In this document: positions 1 through 8,525 of the stretch, one piece after another
How positions within the stretch are numbered: position 1 is the first letter of the stretch
Layout of the letters: each line of letters starts with the position of its first letter
Assembly (NCBI GenBank): GCA_946479475.1
Contig: CAMLGG010000065.1
Coordinates: 1 to 21,453, forward strand
Length of the DNA: 21,453 nucleotides
Source of the DNA: an uncultured Ideonella sp.
GTDB lineage: Bacteria; Pseudomonadota; Gammaproteobacteria; Burkholderiales; Burkholderiaceae
Direction: 5' to 3'
Program-made: the position numbers and the translations under genes
Notes under the pieces: model-generated
What the model was told of the DNA's origin: nothing
Seen by the model: the letters and a program-made list of their open reading frames with translations, nothing else
Database searches by the model: none

Positions 1-22
1 TTTCGGCCTTCGCACCCCCCCA

Positions 23-93
23 CCGTTCGGCCTGAGCCTGTCGAAGGCGAGAGCCCGTCGCACGGGAGCCCTCGACCAGCCCAGGCCGAACGG
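23..93. repeat. Nested palindromic repeat (REP-like), 3' of nirM
   Basis: Perfect 12-bp outer arms: CCGTTCGGCCTG at 23-34 and CAGGCCGAACGG at 82-93. Between them is a second small hairpin, CCCGT-CGC-ACGGG, around 54-66. A degenerate third copy of the arm (CTCAGGTCGAACGG) follows at about 104-117. The core 'GTTCGGCCTGAGCCTGTCGAAGG' type of sequence is, from general familiarity, a common interspersed palindrome in GC-rich proteobacterial genomes. It lies about 45 bp beyond the nirM stop, so it could also fold at the 3' end of the nirSM transcript. No T-tract follows it on the minus strand, so a classical terminator is not shown. Confidence 0.6.
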
Positions 94-137
94 AAGGGAG
101 GTGCTCAGGTCGAACGGCAGCGCCCACGCCCACCCTC

Positions 138-452
138 TCACGAAGCCAGGATCATCGCGATGGCGTCCTTCAGGTCCCCATCGCTGATCTTGTCCGGCGG
201 GTTCGGCGCCATGGGCACCGGGCCGAAGCTGCCCGAGCCGCCCTTGCGGACCTTCTCGGCCAGCTGCGCCGCCACGTCCTGGCCCTTGTACTTGGCCGCG
301 ATGTCCTTGAACGACGGCCCGACGATCTTCTTGTCCTTCGCATGGCAGGCCATGCAGCCGGCCTTGGTCATCGCCTCCTCCGGCCCGGCCTGGGCAGAAC
401 TGCCCAGGGCCAGCGCGCCGAGCAGGAGGATGAATGCGGGGATGCGTTTCAT
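138..452 (-). CDS. nirM: Periplasmic monoheme cytochrome c551/c552 (NirM-like)
   Basis: A 104-residue precursor of a small class I cytochrome c that would carry electrons in the periplasm, most likely to the nitrite reductase encoded just upstream. The first ~22 residues are a Sec signal peptide ending AQA before Gly23. The mature part has one heme c site, CMACH at 33-37, and the expected axial methionine at about Met81 in GPVPMAPNP; the fold and length (about 82 mature residues) match cytochromes c551. The ATG at 452 has AGGAG six bases upstream. It starts 21 bp after the nirS stop, so the two are very probably one transcript. In Pseudomonas the gene directly after nirS is nirM, encoding the donor to NirS; assignment as nirM rests on that position plus family, not on a unique motif. 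Confidence 0.88.
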   Translation of the reverse strand: MKRIPAFILLLGALALGSSAQAGPEEAMTKAGCMACHAKDKKIVGPSFKDIAAKYKGQDVAAQLAEKVRKGGSGSFGPVPMAPNPPDKISDGDLKDAIAMILAS

Positions 453-473
453 CGTGCTCTCCTGCCCGGGCGA

Positions 474-2295
<1,822 letters not shown>

Positions 2296-2366
2296 GGACG
2301 GGACCGGATGTGCCGCGGAACATGCACGCCACCCGAACACCCCGCGCGCCAGCCGGAACCCTTGCC

Positions 2367-3182
2367 ATGAAACTGGCCGACGACCCCACGCTGTACCGCA
2401 GCCCGCCACCCGCCGCGAGCGACGGCGTGGGCTGCGTCACGCTCGTCGGCGCCGGCCCGGGCGACCCCGAGCTGCTGACCGTGAAGGCGGCCCAGGCATT
2501 GCGCCGGGCCGAGGTCGTGCTCTACGACCACCTGGTCGGCAGGCAGGTGCTGGAGCTCGTGCCCCCCGAGGCCAGCCTCGTCTACGTGGGCAAGGAGTCG
2601 TCGAACCACACGCTGTCGCAGCAGACGATCATCGAGCTGATGCTGCGGCTGGCCCGCAGCGGCCGGCCGGTGCTGCGGCTCAAGGGCGGCGACGGCTACA
2701 TCTTCGGCCGCGGCGGCGAGGAGGCCGAGGCCCTGGCCCGCGAGGGCATCCCCTTCACCGTCATCCCGGGCCTGAGCGCGGCCCAGGCCGCCGCGGCGAA
2801 CGCGGGCATCCCGCTGACGCACCGCGCCCACGCCGCGACGCTCGTCTTCGCCACCGGCCACGGCCGCGAGGACAGCGAGCCCGAGCTCGACTGGGATGCC
2901 CTGGCCCGACCGCGGCAGACCGTGGTCGTCTACATGGGCGTGGGCACGCTGCCGGTGATCAGCCGCCGGCTGGCCGAGCACGGCCTGCCGGCCGACACGC
3001 CGGCCGCGATCGTCGAGCGCGCCTCGCTGCCCGGCGAGCGCTGCGTGGCGGGCACGCTTGCGACGCTGCCGGCCCTGGCGCGCGAGCACGGCGTGAAGCC
3101 GCCCGCTCTGCTGATCATCGGCTCGGTGGTGTCGCTGCAGCCGCTGCTTTCGGCCGGTGCCGTTGCGCGTAGACCCAGGTGA
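2367..3182 (+). CDS. nirE: Uroporphyrinogen-III C-methyltransferase (SUMT), heme d1 branch
   Basis: Cytoplasmic SAM-dependent enzyme making precorrin-2 from uroporphyrinogen III, the shared precursor of siroheme, cobalamin and heme d1. The 271-residue protein shows the family signatures in order: VTLVGAGPGDPELLTVKA at 24-41, LYDHLV at 52-57, RLKGGDGYIFGRGGEE at 104-119, VIPGLSAA at 132-139, PLTHRAHA near 149-156 and PALLIIG at 246-252. The third motif usually has PF where this one has GY. There is no fused siroheme domain. Position divergent to nirS and the shared FNR/DNR-like box argue for NirE rather than cobA, but sequence alone does not separate them. The frame also has GTG 2310 and ATG 2322; ATG 2367 is chosen because a promoter driven by the box would begin transcription near 2330. 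No strong ribosome binding site settles it. The 3' end overlaps the convergent YihY gene by 68 bp. Confidence 0.85.
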   Translation: MKLADDPTLYRSPPPAASDGVGCVTLVGAGPGDPELLTVKAAQALRRAEVVLYDHLVGRQVLELVPPEASLVYVGKESSNHTLSQQTIIELMLRLARSGRPVLRLKGGDGYIFGRGGEEAEALAREGIPFTVIPGLSAAQAAAANAGIPLTHRAHAATLVFATGHGREDSEPELDWDALARPRQTVVVYMGVGTLPVISRRLAEHGLPADTPAAIVERASLPGERCVAGTLATLPALAREHGVKPPALLIIGSVVSLQPLLSAGAVARRPR

Positions 3183-4014
3183 TCTCCGCCCCCAGCAGGA
3201 AGATCTGCGCCGAGTAGTAGACCCAGACCATCACCACCACCAGCGAAGCCGCCGCCCCGAAGGCGCTGGCCAGGTGGCTGCGGCCGATGTAGTAGCCGAT
3301 GCCGGCCTTGCCCAGCACGAACAGCAGCGAAGTGAGCGCGGCGCCGAACCAGACCTCGCGCCAGTGCACCTTGTTGTAGGGCACCCACTTGTAGAGCATG
3401 GCGAACATCACCGTGATGAGGCCGAAGCTCACGATGAAATCCGCGGCCTGCGCCAGCACCGCGGCGTCGCCGCCCAGCAGCGGCGTCCACCACCCCGACA
3501 GCGCCGCGAGCACGGCGTTGAACACCAGCGACACCATCGACAGGAAGCCCAGGCACAGGATGATGCCCAGCGAGAGCAGCCGGGTGCGGACCAGCCGCCA
3601 CAGGCCGGCCAGCCCCTTGGGCTTGATGTGCGTGCCGCGCCAGATGCGGTTGAGCGCGTTCTGCAGCTCGCCGAAGACGGTGGTGGCGCCCACCACCAGC
3701 GCGAGGATGCTCAGGCCGGTGGCCCACGGGCTGCGGCCCTCCAGGTGGACGGCGGCCAGCATGTCCTCGATGGTCCGCGCGCCCTCGGTGCCCACCAGGT
3801 CGGACAGCTGGCCCATGATCTCGCCCCGTGCCGCCTCCTCGCCGAAGAACAGGCCTGCGACGCCGATGACGATCAGCAGCAGCGGCGCGATCGAGAACAG
3901 CGTGTAGTAGGAAAGCGCGGCGCCCATGCTGGGCGCGTAGTCGTCGAGCCAGGCGCTCACGGCCTCCTTGACCAGCGAGAACAGCTCCAGCGGGTGGACG
4001 GCCGAGCGCGCCAT
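3115..4014 (-). CDS. YihY/virulence factor BrkB family inner-membrane protein
   Basis: A 299-residue multi-pass inner-membrane protein of the YihY (formerly 'ribonuclease BN-like') family. The hallmark ALSYYTLFSIAPLLLIVIG lies in the first membrane helix at about 32-50, and about six hydrophobic segments follow, including LGIILCLGFLSMVSLVF and ASLVVVMVWVYYSAQIFLLGAE near the end. The family's molecular role is not established; the old RNase BN label came from a misassignment. ATG 4014 is chosen because GGGGGCACC sits just ahead and the family N-terminus starts about there; an upstream ATG at 4068 would overlap the DUF72 gene by 41 bp. It follows the DUF72 gene by 13 bp and may share its transcript. 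The Ala-rich tail after the last helix is unconserved and is the part that overlaps nirE. Confidence 0.9.
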   Translation of the reverse strand: MARSAVHPLELFSLVKEAVSAWLDDYAPSMGAALSYYTLFSIAPLLLIVIGVAGLFFGEEAARGEIMGQLSDLVGTEGARTIEDMLAAVHLEGRSPWATGLSILALVVGATTVFGELQNALNRIWRGTHIKPKGLAGLWRLVRTRLLSLGIILCLGFLSMVSLVFNAVLAALSGWWTPLLGGDAAVLAQAADFIVSFGLITVMFAMLYKWVPYNKVHWREVWFGAALTSLLFVLGKAGIGYYIGRSHLASAFGAAASLVVVMVWVYYSAQIFLLGAEITWVYAQRHRPKAAAAATPPSR

Positions 4015-4027
4015 GGTGCCCCCGCGC

Positions 4028-5035
4028 TCAGTGGTGTCGGTGGTGCCCCGCCCTGGCCGGGCCTGCATGCACCGGCGCGACCGGCCAGGTGGTGCGTGGC
4101 GGCGGCAGCCCGGCCGGCGCGCGCCGGGCCTCGCGCGGCGCCAGGCCGGTGGAAAGGCCCAGGCGGGCCGCCAGGCGAGCGGCGTCGTAGGGCGCGTGAA
4201 CCTTCACGTCGTTGTCGAAATAGCAATAGACGTCACGCCGCGCCCGCCGTGGCGCGGCCTTGTCGGACGCGAGATGCGCGTCCTCGACCTGGTGGCCGCT
4301 GCGCCAGGCGGCGATGCGGGTGGCCCAGCGGTCCAGCGCCTCGTCGCTGTAGCCGCTGGCGTAGAGCTCCTTGTCGCCATGCAGCCGCATGTAGACGAAG
4401 GCGGCGGTCAGGTCCTCCAGCAGCGGGAAGTGGCCGGCGGTGTCGGCCACCACCAGCGCGACGCCGTGGCGCCGCAGCATGGCGATGAAGCCGGGGTCGA
4501 CGAAGCTCTCGTGGCGGATCTCGATCGCGTGCCGCAGCTCCTGGGGGTGCCGCACTTCCAGCAGGCTGCGGCCCTGCATGCGCGCATCGTGGTGCCCGCG
4601 GGCGAGCGCCAGGGCGGCGTCGGTGTCGTGCGGCAGCAGCTTGAAGAAGGCCTCGAAGCGCGCCGGGTCGTAGGACAGGTGGGGCGGGAACTGCCACAGG
4701 ATGGGCCCCAGCTTGGCGCCGAGCGCGAAGACGCCCGAGGCGAAGAAGTTCGCCAGCGGCGCCCCCACGTCCCTCAGGCGCAGCAGGTGGGTGATGTAGC
4801 GCGGGCCCTTGACCGAGAAGACGAAGTCGTCCGGCGTCTCGTCGTGCCAGGCCTGGTAATAGGCGGGGCGCTGCAGGGAGTAGAACGAGCCGTTGATCTC
4901 TATCGTCGGCAGCATGCGCGAGGCGAACGCCAGCTCCCCTTTCTGCGGCAGGCCCTTGGGGTAGAACCGCCCGCGCCACCGCGCGTAGCGCCAGCCGGAA
5001 ATGCCGATGCGGATCTCGCCGCGTGCGTGCGTCAT
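4028..5035 (-). CDS. DUF72 (YecE-like) family protein
   Basis: A 335-residue soluble protein of the DUF72/YecE family, whose biochemical function is unknown; the fold is a TIM-barrel-like structure. Family landmarks are present in order: IGISGWRYARWRGRFYP at 10-26, IEINGSFYSLQRP at 45-57, FSVKGPRYITHLLRL at 73-87, GPILWQFPPHL at 110-120, AIEIRHESF at 170-178, MRLHG at 216-220 and YCYFDNDVKVHAPYDA at 270-285. The last ~45 residues (Ala/Pro/Arg/His-rich) extend beyond the usual domain. ATG 5035 has AAGGGGG ideally placed upstream; the TTG at 5050 in the same frame lacks this. The gene starts back to back with the XRE-cupin gene across a 75-bp gap. Confidence 0.9.
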   Translation of the reverse strand: MTHARGEIRIGISGWRYARWRGRFYPKGLPQKGELAFASRMLPTIEINGSFYSLQRPAYYQAWHDETPDDFVFSVKGPRYITHLLRLRDVGAPLANFFASGVFALGAKLGPILWQFPPHLSYDPARFEAFFKLLPHDTDAALALARGHHDARMQGRSLLEVRHPQELRHAIEIRHESFVDPGFIAMLRRHGVALVVADTAGHFPLLEDLTAAFVYMRLHGDKELYASGYSDEALDRWATRIAAWRSGHQVEDAHLASDKAAPRRARRDVYCYFDNDVKVHAPYDAARLAARLGLSTGLAPREARRAPAGLPPPRTTWPVAPVHAGPARAGHHRHH

Positions 5036-5069
5036 GCCCCCTTGGAGCAAACAGCGCGCCCGACGCGTG

Positions 5070-5109
5070 TATCCACTTTACTGGACGAACAATTCTCGTA
5101 AACTGGATA
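5070..5109. promoter_or_regulatory. Inverted-repeat operator and promoter of the XRE-cupin gene
   Basis: TATCCACTTTA at 5070-5080 and TAAACTGGATA at 5099-5109 are inverted repeats with one mismatch in 11, 18 bp apart. The hexamer ACTGGA also recurs directly at 5080-5085 and 5102-5107. The same DNA resembles a sigma70 promoter: TTTACT (5077-5082) and TAAACT (5099-5104) spaced 16 bp. That would place the transcription start at or within a few bases of ATG 5111. The overlap of the dyad and promoter fits autorepression by the XRE protein. It is the most AT-rich short stretch nearby. Confidence 0.55.
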
Positions 5110-5110
5110 G

Positions 5111-5728
5111 ATGGACGACCACACCCCGCCCGACCTGAACACCCGCATCGGCCGCCGCGTGCGCGATCTGCGCGAGAGCCGTGGCCTCTCGCTCGACGCG
5201 CTGGCCCAGCGCTCGGGCGTCAGCCGCTCCAACATCTCGCTCATCGAGCGCGGCCGCAGCAGCCCGACCGCGGTGGTGCTGGACAAGCTCTCGGGCGCGC
5301 TCGGCGCCACGGTGGCCTCCCTCTTCGAGCCCGCTGCCGCCGCGCCGGCGTCGGAGCCTTCGCCGCTGGCGAGAGTTGCCGACCAACCCGTCTGGACGGA
5401 CCCCGGCGTCGGCTACGTGCGGCGCAACGTCTCGCCGCCCGCGCGCTCGCCGATCCAGCTGGTCGACGTCATCTTCCCGCCCGGCCAGCGCATCGCCTAC
5501 GAGGCCACGCCGCGCGAGAACGAGACCCACCAGCAGGTCTGGATGATCGACGGCGCGATGGAGGTCAGCGTCGGCTCCTCGCTCTGGAAGCTGGAGACCG
5601 GCGACTGCCTCGCCATGCAGCTCGACCAGCCCATCGTCTTCCGCAACGCGGGCCGGTCGGCGGCGCGCTACCTCGTCGCCCTGGTCACGCTGCCCTGGTC
5701 TTCGCATCCGAGGAGGAGTGCCGCATGA
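5111..5728 (+). CDS. XRE-family transcriptional regulator with C-terminal cupin domain
   Basis: A 205-residue DNA-binding regulator. Residues about 11-65 form an XRE/Cro helix-turn-helix (IGRRVRDLRESRGLSLDALA, then SGVSRSNISLIERGRSSPT). Residues about 115-195 form a small cupin barrel (LVDVIFPPG, ETHQQVWMIDG with His140, LETGDCLAMQ) that would bind an effector or metal. XRE-cupin proteins commonly repress neighbouring metabolic or acetyltransferase genes, and this one overlaps the next GNAT gene by ATGA, so both are translated together. No Shine-Dalgarno lies at a normal distance from ATG 5111; the predicted promoter puts the start codon near the 5' end of the mRNA, suggesting leaderless translation. 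The effector is unknown. Confidence 0.92.
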   Translation: MDDHTPPDLNTRIGRRVRDLRESRGLSLDALAQRSGVSRSNISLIERGRSSPTAVVLDKLSGALGATVASLFEPAAAAPASEPSPLARVADQPVWTDPGVGYVRRNVSPPARSPIQLVDVIFPPGQRIAYEATPRENETHQQVWMIDGAMEVSVGSSLWKLETGDCLAMQLDQPIVFRNAGRSAARYLVALVTLPWSSHPRRSAA

Positions 5729-6258
5729 ACGAGCCCGACCACATCACCATCCGCCGCGTCGGCGCCAACGAGGCCCAGGCCTGCATCGAGCCGCTGGCCG
5801 AAGTCCTGATCGACTGCGTCCACGGCGGCGCCTCCGTCAGCTTCATGGCGCCGCTCTCGCTCGAGCGGGCCATGGCCTTCTGGCGCAACGTGGCCGAGGG
5901 CGTGCAGCGCGGCGAGCGCGTGCTGCTCGTGGCCGAGGACGGCGAGGGGCACATCGTCGGCACTGTGCAGCTCGTGACCGGCCTGCCCGAGAACCAGCCG
6001 CACCGGGCCGACGTGGCCAAGATGCTGGTCCACCGGCGCGCACGCCGCCGCGGCATCGCACAGCGCCTCATGGCGGCGCTCGACGAGGCGGCGCGCGTCG
6101 AAGGCAAGACGGTGCTGGTGCTGGACACCGTCACTGGCGGTGATGCCGAGCGCCTTTACGAACGGGCGGGGTGGACCAAGGTGGGCTGCATCCCGAACTA
6201 CGCCCTGACGCCCGATGGCGCGCCCTGCGGGACGACCCTCTTCCACAAGCAGCTCTGA
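5725..6258 (+). CDS. GNAT-family N-acetyltransferase
   Basis: A 177-residue protein with one Gcn5-related acetyltransferase domain. Acetyl-CoA binding motif A is DVAKMLVHRRARRRGIAQRL at about 96-115, preceded by the beta strand GHIVGTVQLV and followed by LVLDTVTGGDAERLYERAGW at 131-150, the motif B region. The ATG at 5725 overlaps the XRE-cupin stop codon (ATGA) and is preceded by AGGAGGAG at 5711-5718 inside the regulator gene, so it should be translated well and coupled to it. The substrate cannot be read from sequence; pairing with an XRE-cupin regulator suggests an inducible small-molecule acetylation. The gene ends 33 bp from the convergent oxidase-like gene. Confidence 0.92.
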   Translation: MNEPDHITIRRVGANEAQACIEPLAEVLIDCVHGGASVSFMAPLSLERAMAFWRNVAEGVQRGERVLLVAEDGEGHIVGTVQLVTGLPENQPHRADVAKMLVHRRARRRGIAQRLMAALDEAARVEGKTVLVLDTVTGGDAERLYERAGWTKVGCIPNYALTPDGAPCGTTLFHKQL

Positions 6259-6291
6259 GCGGCGGCGGCATGTGCACCCGGGGCACCGTCT

Positions 6292-6879
6292 TCAGGATGA
6301 GCGCTTCGGCAGCACGTCCACGATGAACGGCATGGATTTCCAGGCCGGCACCGGGGGCTCGTGGCCCGGCTGCGGCACGTCCGCCGAGGGCTGCGCTGCG
6401 CCGCAGCGGTGGATGTAGCGCGGGCAGTTCGGGAAGATGCGCCGCGCCTGGACGCGCACGACGAGCTGGGCGCCGTGGTGGCGTGAAAGCGCCTGCGCGT
6501 CGTCGAGCAGGCTCGCGTCGCCGTTGACGCGCAGGCGCCGCGGCGATTCGAAGTCGATGAATAGCAGGCCCACGGCGGTGTGCGACAGCACGTTGCCCAG
6601 GCTGCGGAACTGGCCGTTGCCGTCGTAGCTCGGGAACTCGAGCTCGCCGGGGCCCACCACGCGCACGAAGCCGGCCAGGCCGCCCTTGTACGAGCAGTCG
6701 GGACGGCCTTGGGCGTCCGCGGTCGCGAGGAAGAACATGGTGCGGCTCTCGATGAAAGCCTTGTCCTCGTCGGTGAAGGCCCCCCGGCCGAGACGTTCGT
6801 CCAGGCGGTCGGCCAGGCGCCGGGTGTCGAAGCGGTCCTGCAGGGTCCGCATGCCTTCGTGGTAGGTGGCTTCGCCCAT
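6292..6879 (-). CDS. Pyridoxamine 5'-phosphate oxidase-like (FMN-binding split-barrel) protein
   Basis: A 195-residue protein of the PPOX-like flavin split-barrel superfamily. The N-terminal half has the usual strand pattern FIESRTMFFLATADAQGRPD followed by CSYKGGLAGFVRV and LEFPSYDGNGQFRSLGN, where FMN phosphate would bind; LLFIDFESPRRLRVNGDAS follows. The C-terminal part contains RRIFPNCPRYIHRC with two cysteines. Members of this branch are mostly uncharacterised FMN proteins, not true PdxH. ATG 6879 is preferred over ATG 6888, because the GGAGGA at 6893-6888 is eight bases from the first and touches the second. It is divergent from the ParB-like gene. True substrate unknown. Confidence 0.88.
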   Translation of the reverse strand: MGEATYHEGMRTLQDRFDTRRLADRLDERLGRGAFTDEDKAFIESRTMFFLATADAQGRPDCSYKGGLAGFVRVVGPGELEFPSYDGNGQFRSLGNVLSHTAVGLLFIDFESPRRLRVNGDASLLDDAQALSRHHGAQLVVRVQARRIFPNCPRYIHRCGAAQPSADVPQPGHEPPVPAWKSMPFIVDVLPKRSS

Positions 6880-6961
6880 GGTGGTCATCCTCCGGGGGCA
6901 TATTGCGCCCCGGTTCCTGCCGGGTGGCGATGGATTACCCGGGGTGCGACTCGCGCCTTCC

Positions 6962-6967
6962 TACAAT
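6962..6967 (+). promoter_or_regulatory. Probable -10 element of the ParB-like gene
   Basis: TACAAT matches the sigma70 -10 consensus in five of six bases and stands out in a very GC-rich 124-bp divergent gap (6880-7003). It lies 36 bp ahead of ATG 7004. No convincing -35 at 16-18 bp was found. The upstream part of the gap contains an imperfect inverted repeat, TTGCGCCCCGG (6903-6913) with CCGGGGTGCGA (about 6939-6949), two mismatches. Confidence 0.4.
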
Positions 6968-7003
6968 GCGCGCCCTTTCCGCCCCGCTTGTGAACCGCGA
7001 CCC

Positions 7004-7831
7004 ATGGACATCGTCGTCAACGAAGAACTCAAGGCCTACATCGATCCTCTGACGGCCGAGGAGTACGAGGCGCTGGAGCGCAGCCTGCTGGCCGAAGGCT
7101 GCCGCGATGCGCTGGTGCTCTGGGGCGACGTGCTCGTGGACGGCCACAACCGTTATGCCATCTGCCGCCAGCATGGCCTGCCGTTCCAGACGGTGCAGAA
7201 CACCCGCTTCCAGTCCATCGAGGACGTGCACCTGTGGATGATCGACCAGCACCTGGGCCGCCGCAGCGTCTCGGATTTCCAGCGCGGCGTGCTGGCCTTG
7301 CGCAAGCGCGAGATCGTCGCTGCCAGGCGTGCGCAGGCGGCGGCCCCGAGTCCCGCGCCCGAGGCCCCTGCGCCTGATCCCGCCCCGGCCAGGCCGGCCG
7401 CGCCCGAGCCGCTCGACACGCGCGAGGCCCTGGCCAGGGCGGCGCGCCTGAGCAGCGGGCAGGTCGTGATGATCGAGAAGATCCAGAAGCAGGCGGCGCC
7501 GGAGGTGGTGGCCGCCGTCAAGGCCGGCGACATCTCGATCAATGCCGCGGCCGCCGTGGCCAGCCTGCCGGCCGAGGAGCAGGTCGCGGCCGCCGCGGCC
7601 GGCAAGGACGAGCTGAAGCTGGCGGCCAAGCGCGTTCGCGAGTCCAAGCGCAAACCGAAGGAGCAGCCGGCCGCCGAGCCGGGGCAGGAGCCGGCGCAGG
7701 GGGAGCAGAGCGTCGAATCGTTGCGCCAGCGGCTCGCCGAGCTGGTCGCCGAGAACGAGTCGCTGCGCCGGCAGGTGGCGGCCCTGCAGGCGCAGCTGGC
7801 CGGGCAGCCGGTGGAGGACGCGCCCTTCTAG
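7004..7831 (+). CDS. ParB-like N-terminal domain protein, orphan, with C-terminal coiled coil
   Basis: A 275-residue protein. Residues about 5-105 resemble the ParB/Srx N-terminal domain: Leu-rich strand VLWGDVLVDGHNRYAICRQH at 38-57 with the DGHNRY motif, then a helical segment. Residues about 138-190 (REALARAARLSSGQVVMIEKI, then EVVAAVKAGDISINAAAAVA) match the helix-turn-helix region of ParB-like 'plasmid replication/partition-related' proteins common on Burkholderiales chromosomes. An Ala/Pro linker (111-137) separates them, and residues about 235-267 (VESLRQRLAELVAENESLRR) form a leucine-zipper coiled coil, so it should dimerise. No parA partner and no parS-like site were seen nearby, so a partition role is doubtful; DNA binding is the best inference. 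No clear ribosome binding site precedes ATG 7004. Confidence 0.85.
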   Translation: MDIVVNEELKAYIDPLTAEEYEALERSLLAEGCRDALVLWGDVLVDGHNRYAICRQHGLPFQTVQNTRFQSIEDVHLWMIDQHLGRRSVSDFQRGVLALRKREIVAARRAQAAAPSPAPEAPAPDPAPARPAAPEPLDTREALARAARLSSGQVVMIEKIQKQAAPEVVAAVKAGDISINAAAAVASLPAEEQVAAAAAGKDELKLAAKRVRESKRKPKEQPAAEPGQEPAQGEQSVESLRQRLAELVAENESLRRQVAALQAQLAGQPVEDAPF

Positions 7832-7977
7832 CAACCGCCGGGAAGAAAAAAAGGCAGCCCGCCGCCGGCAGCGACAGCGCGGGGTGCCCAGGGAGGGAGG
7901 GGGCGCCGCGTGGAGACAGGGACACCGGCCCGCGCACAGGGGGGCGCGGTCAGGCGGGCTGGGGCGCGAGTATGGTC

Positions 7978-8059
7978 GCCCCGACGGGGCGCGGGCCACC
8001 CCCAGCTTGGCAGGCGCCGTGGGAGTCTCTCTTGCCAGGGGCGGCACCCCCATCGGGGG
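7978..8059. other. Non-coding gap with two GC hairpins
   Basis: The 267-bp gap from 7832 to 8098 has no supported gene. It contains GCCCC-GAC-GGGGC (7978-7990) and CCCCC-ATC-GGGGG (8047-8059). An A7 run at 7848-7854 reads as a T-tract only on the minus strand and no good stem precedes it. AACAAT at about 8085-8090 could be a -10 element for the small gene starting at 8099. Confidence 0.3.
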
Positions 8060-8098
8060 GAATGTCCGTGGTCGCGGCGCCGGGAACAATCGCCGGCG

Positions 8099-8434
8099 AT
8101 GTCCAGCAGCACCGACCACATTCCGCTTCGCCTCGTCAACGCCTGGATCCTGGCCGCCCTGGCGGTGGCCTGCCTGGCGGGCGCCGGCCTTCTGCGTCAG
8201 CAGCAGCGGCAGGCCGAGCCACGCGAGGCCTGGAGCGAGCTCTACCGCGACACGCCGGCCGCGCGCTGCCTCGCCAGGGGCATCGAGCGCTTCGAACAAA
8301 GCGGCGAGTGGCCCGCCACGCGGGAGGGTCGCAGCGCCCGGGCCCTGATCGACCTGGCCTGCGGCGAAGACCTGGCGGCCTTCGGGCCCGACGCCCCCCA
8401 GGCGCAGCCCGCCAGCCTCGCCCTCGGCGGCTGA
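8099..8434 (+). CDS. Small single-pass membrane protein, unknown function
   Basis: A 111-residue hypothetical protein not recognised from any family. A single hydrophobic segment (WILAALAVACLAGAGLL, about 16-32) follows a short N-terminus, so it is probably anchored in the inner membrane with the rest (Arg/Glu-rich, two cysteines at roughly 57 and 88) in the periplasm. The soluble part reads like a real domain (AWSELYRDTPAARCLARGIE, ARALIDLACGEDLAAFG). ATG 8099 lacks a strong Shine-Dalgarno. An AACAAT about 10 bp upstream could put transcription almost at the start codon. Upstream in-frame extension to 7910 is rejected because it translates the GC-hairpin gap. Existence as a gene is moderately supported. 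Confidence 0.55.
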   Translation: MSSSTDHIPLRLVNAWILAALAVACLAGAGLLRQQQRQAEPREAWSELYRDTPAARCLARGIERFEQSGEWPATREGRSARALIDLACGEDLAAFGPDAPQAQPASLALGG

Positions 8435-8525
8435 GCCCGCGGCTCGCGGCTTCTCAGGCGAGGCGCGTCGCGCGAGCACCCCCAGCGGCCCCGCCGGCGG
8501 CCACCCGGCGCCGTCTGCGCAGCCT

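Noticed and set aside
3157..4488. 443-codon plus-strand open frame across the YihY and DUF72 genes
   Set aside because: It spans two well-supported minus-strand genes and their junction and encodes Arg/His-rich low-complexity sequence.
6272..6286. Hairpin GTGCACCCGGGGCAC between the GNAT and oxidase-like genes
   Set aside because: Short stem with a mismatch and no T-tract on either side; not strong enough to call a terminator.
7848..7860. Possible minus-strand terminator using the A7/T7 run after the ParB-like gene
   Set aside because: The bases ahead of the T-run on the minus strand (GCTGCC repeated directly) do not form a proper stem.
6935..8479. 514-codon minus-strand open frame over the ParB-like gene
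   Set aside because: Antisense shadow with Gly/Arg/Leu-rich composition; it crosses a hairpin-rich gap and matches no family.
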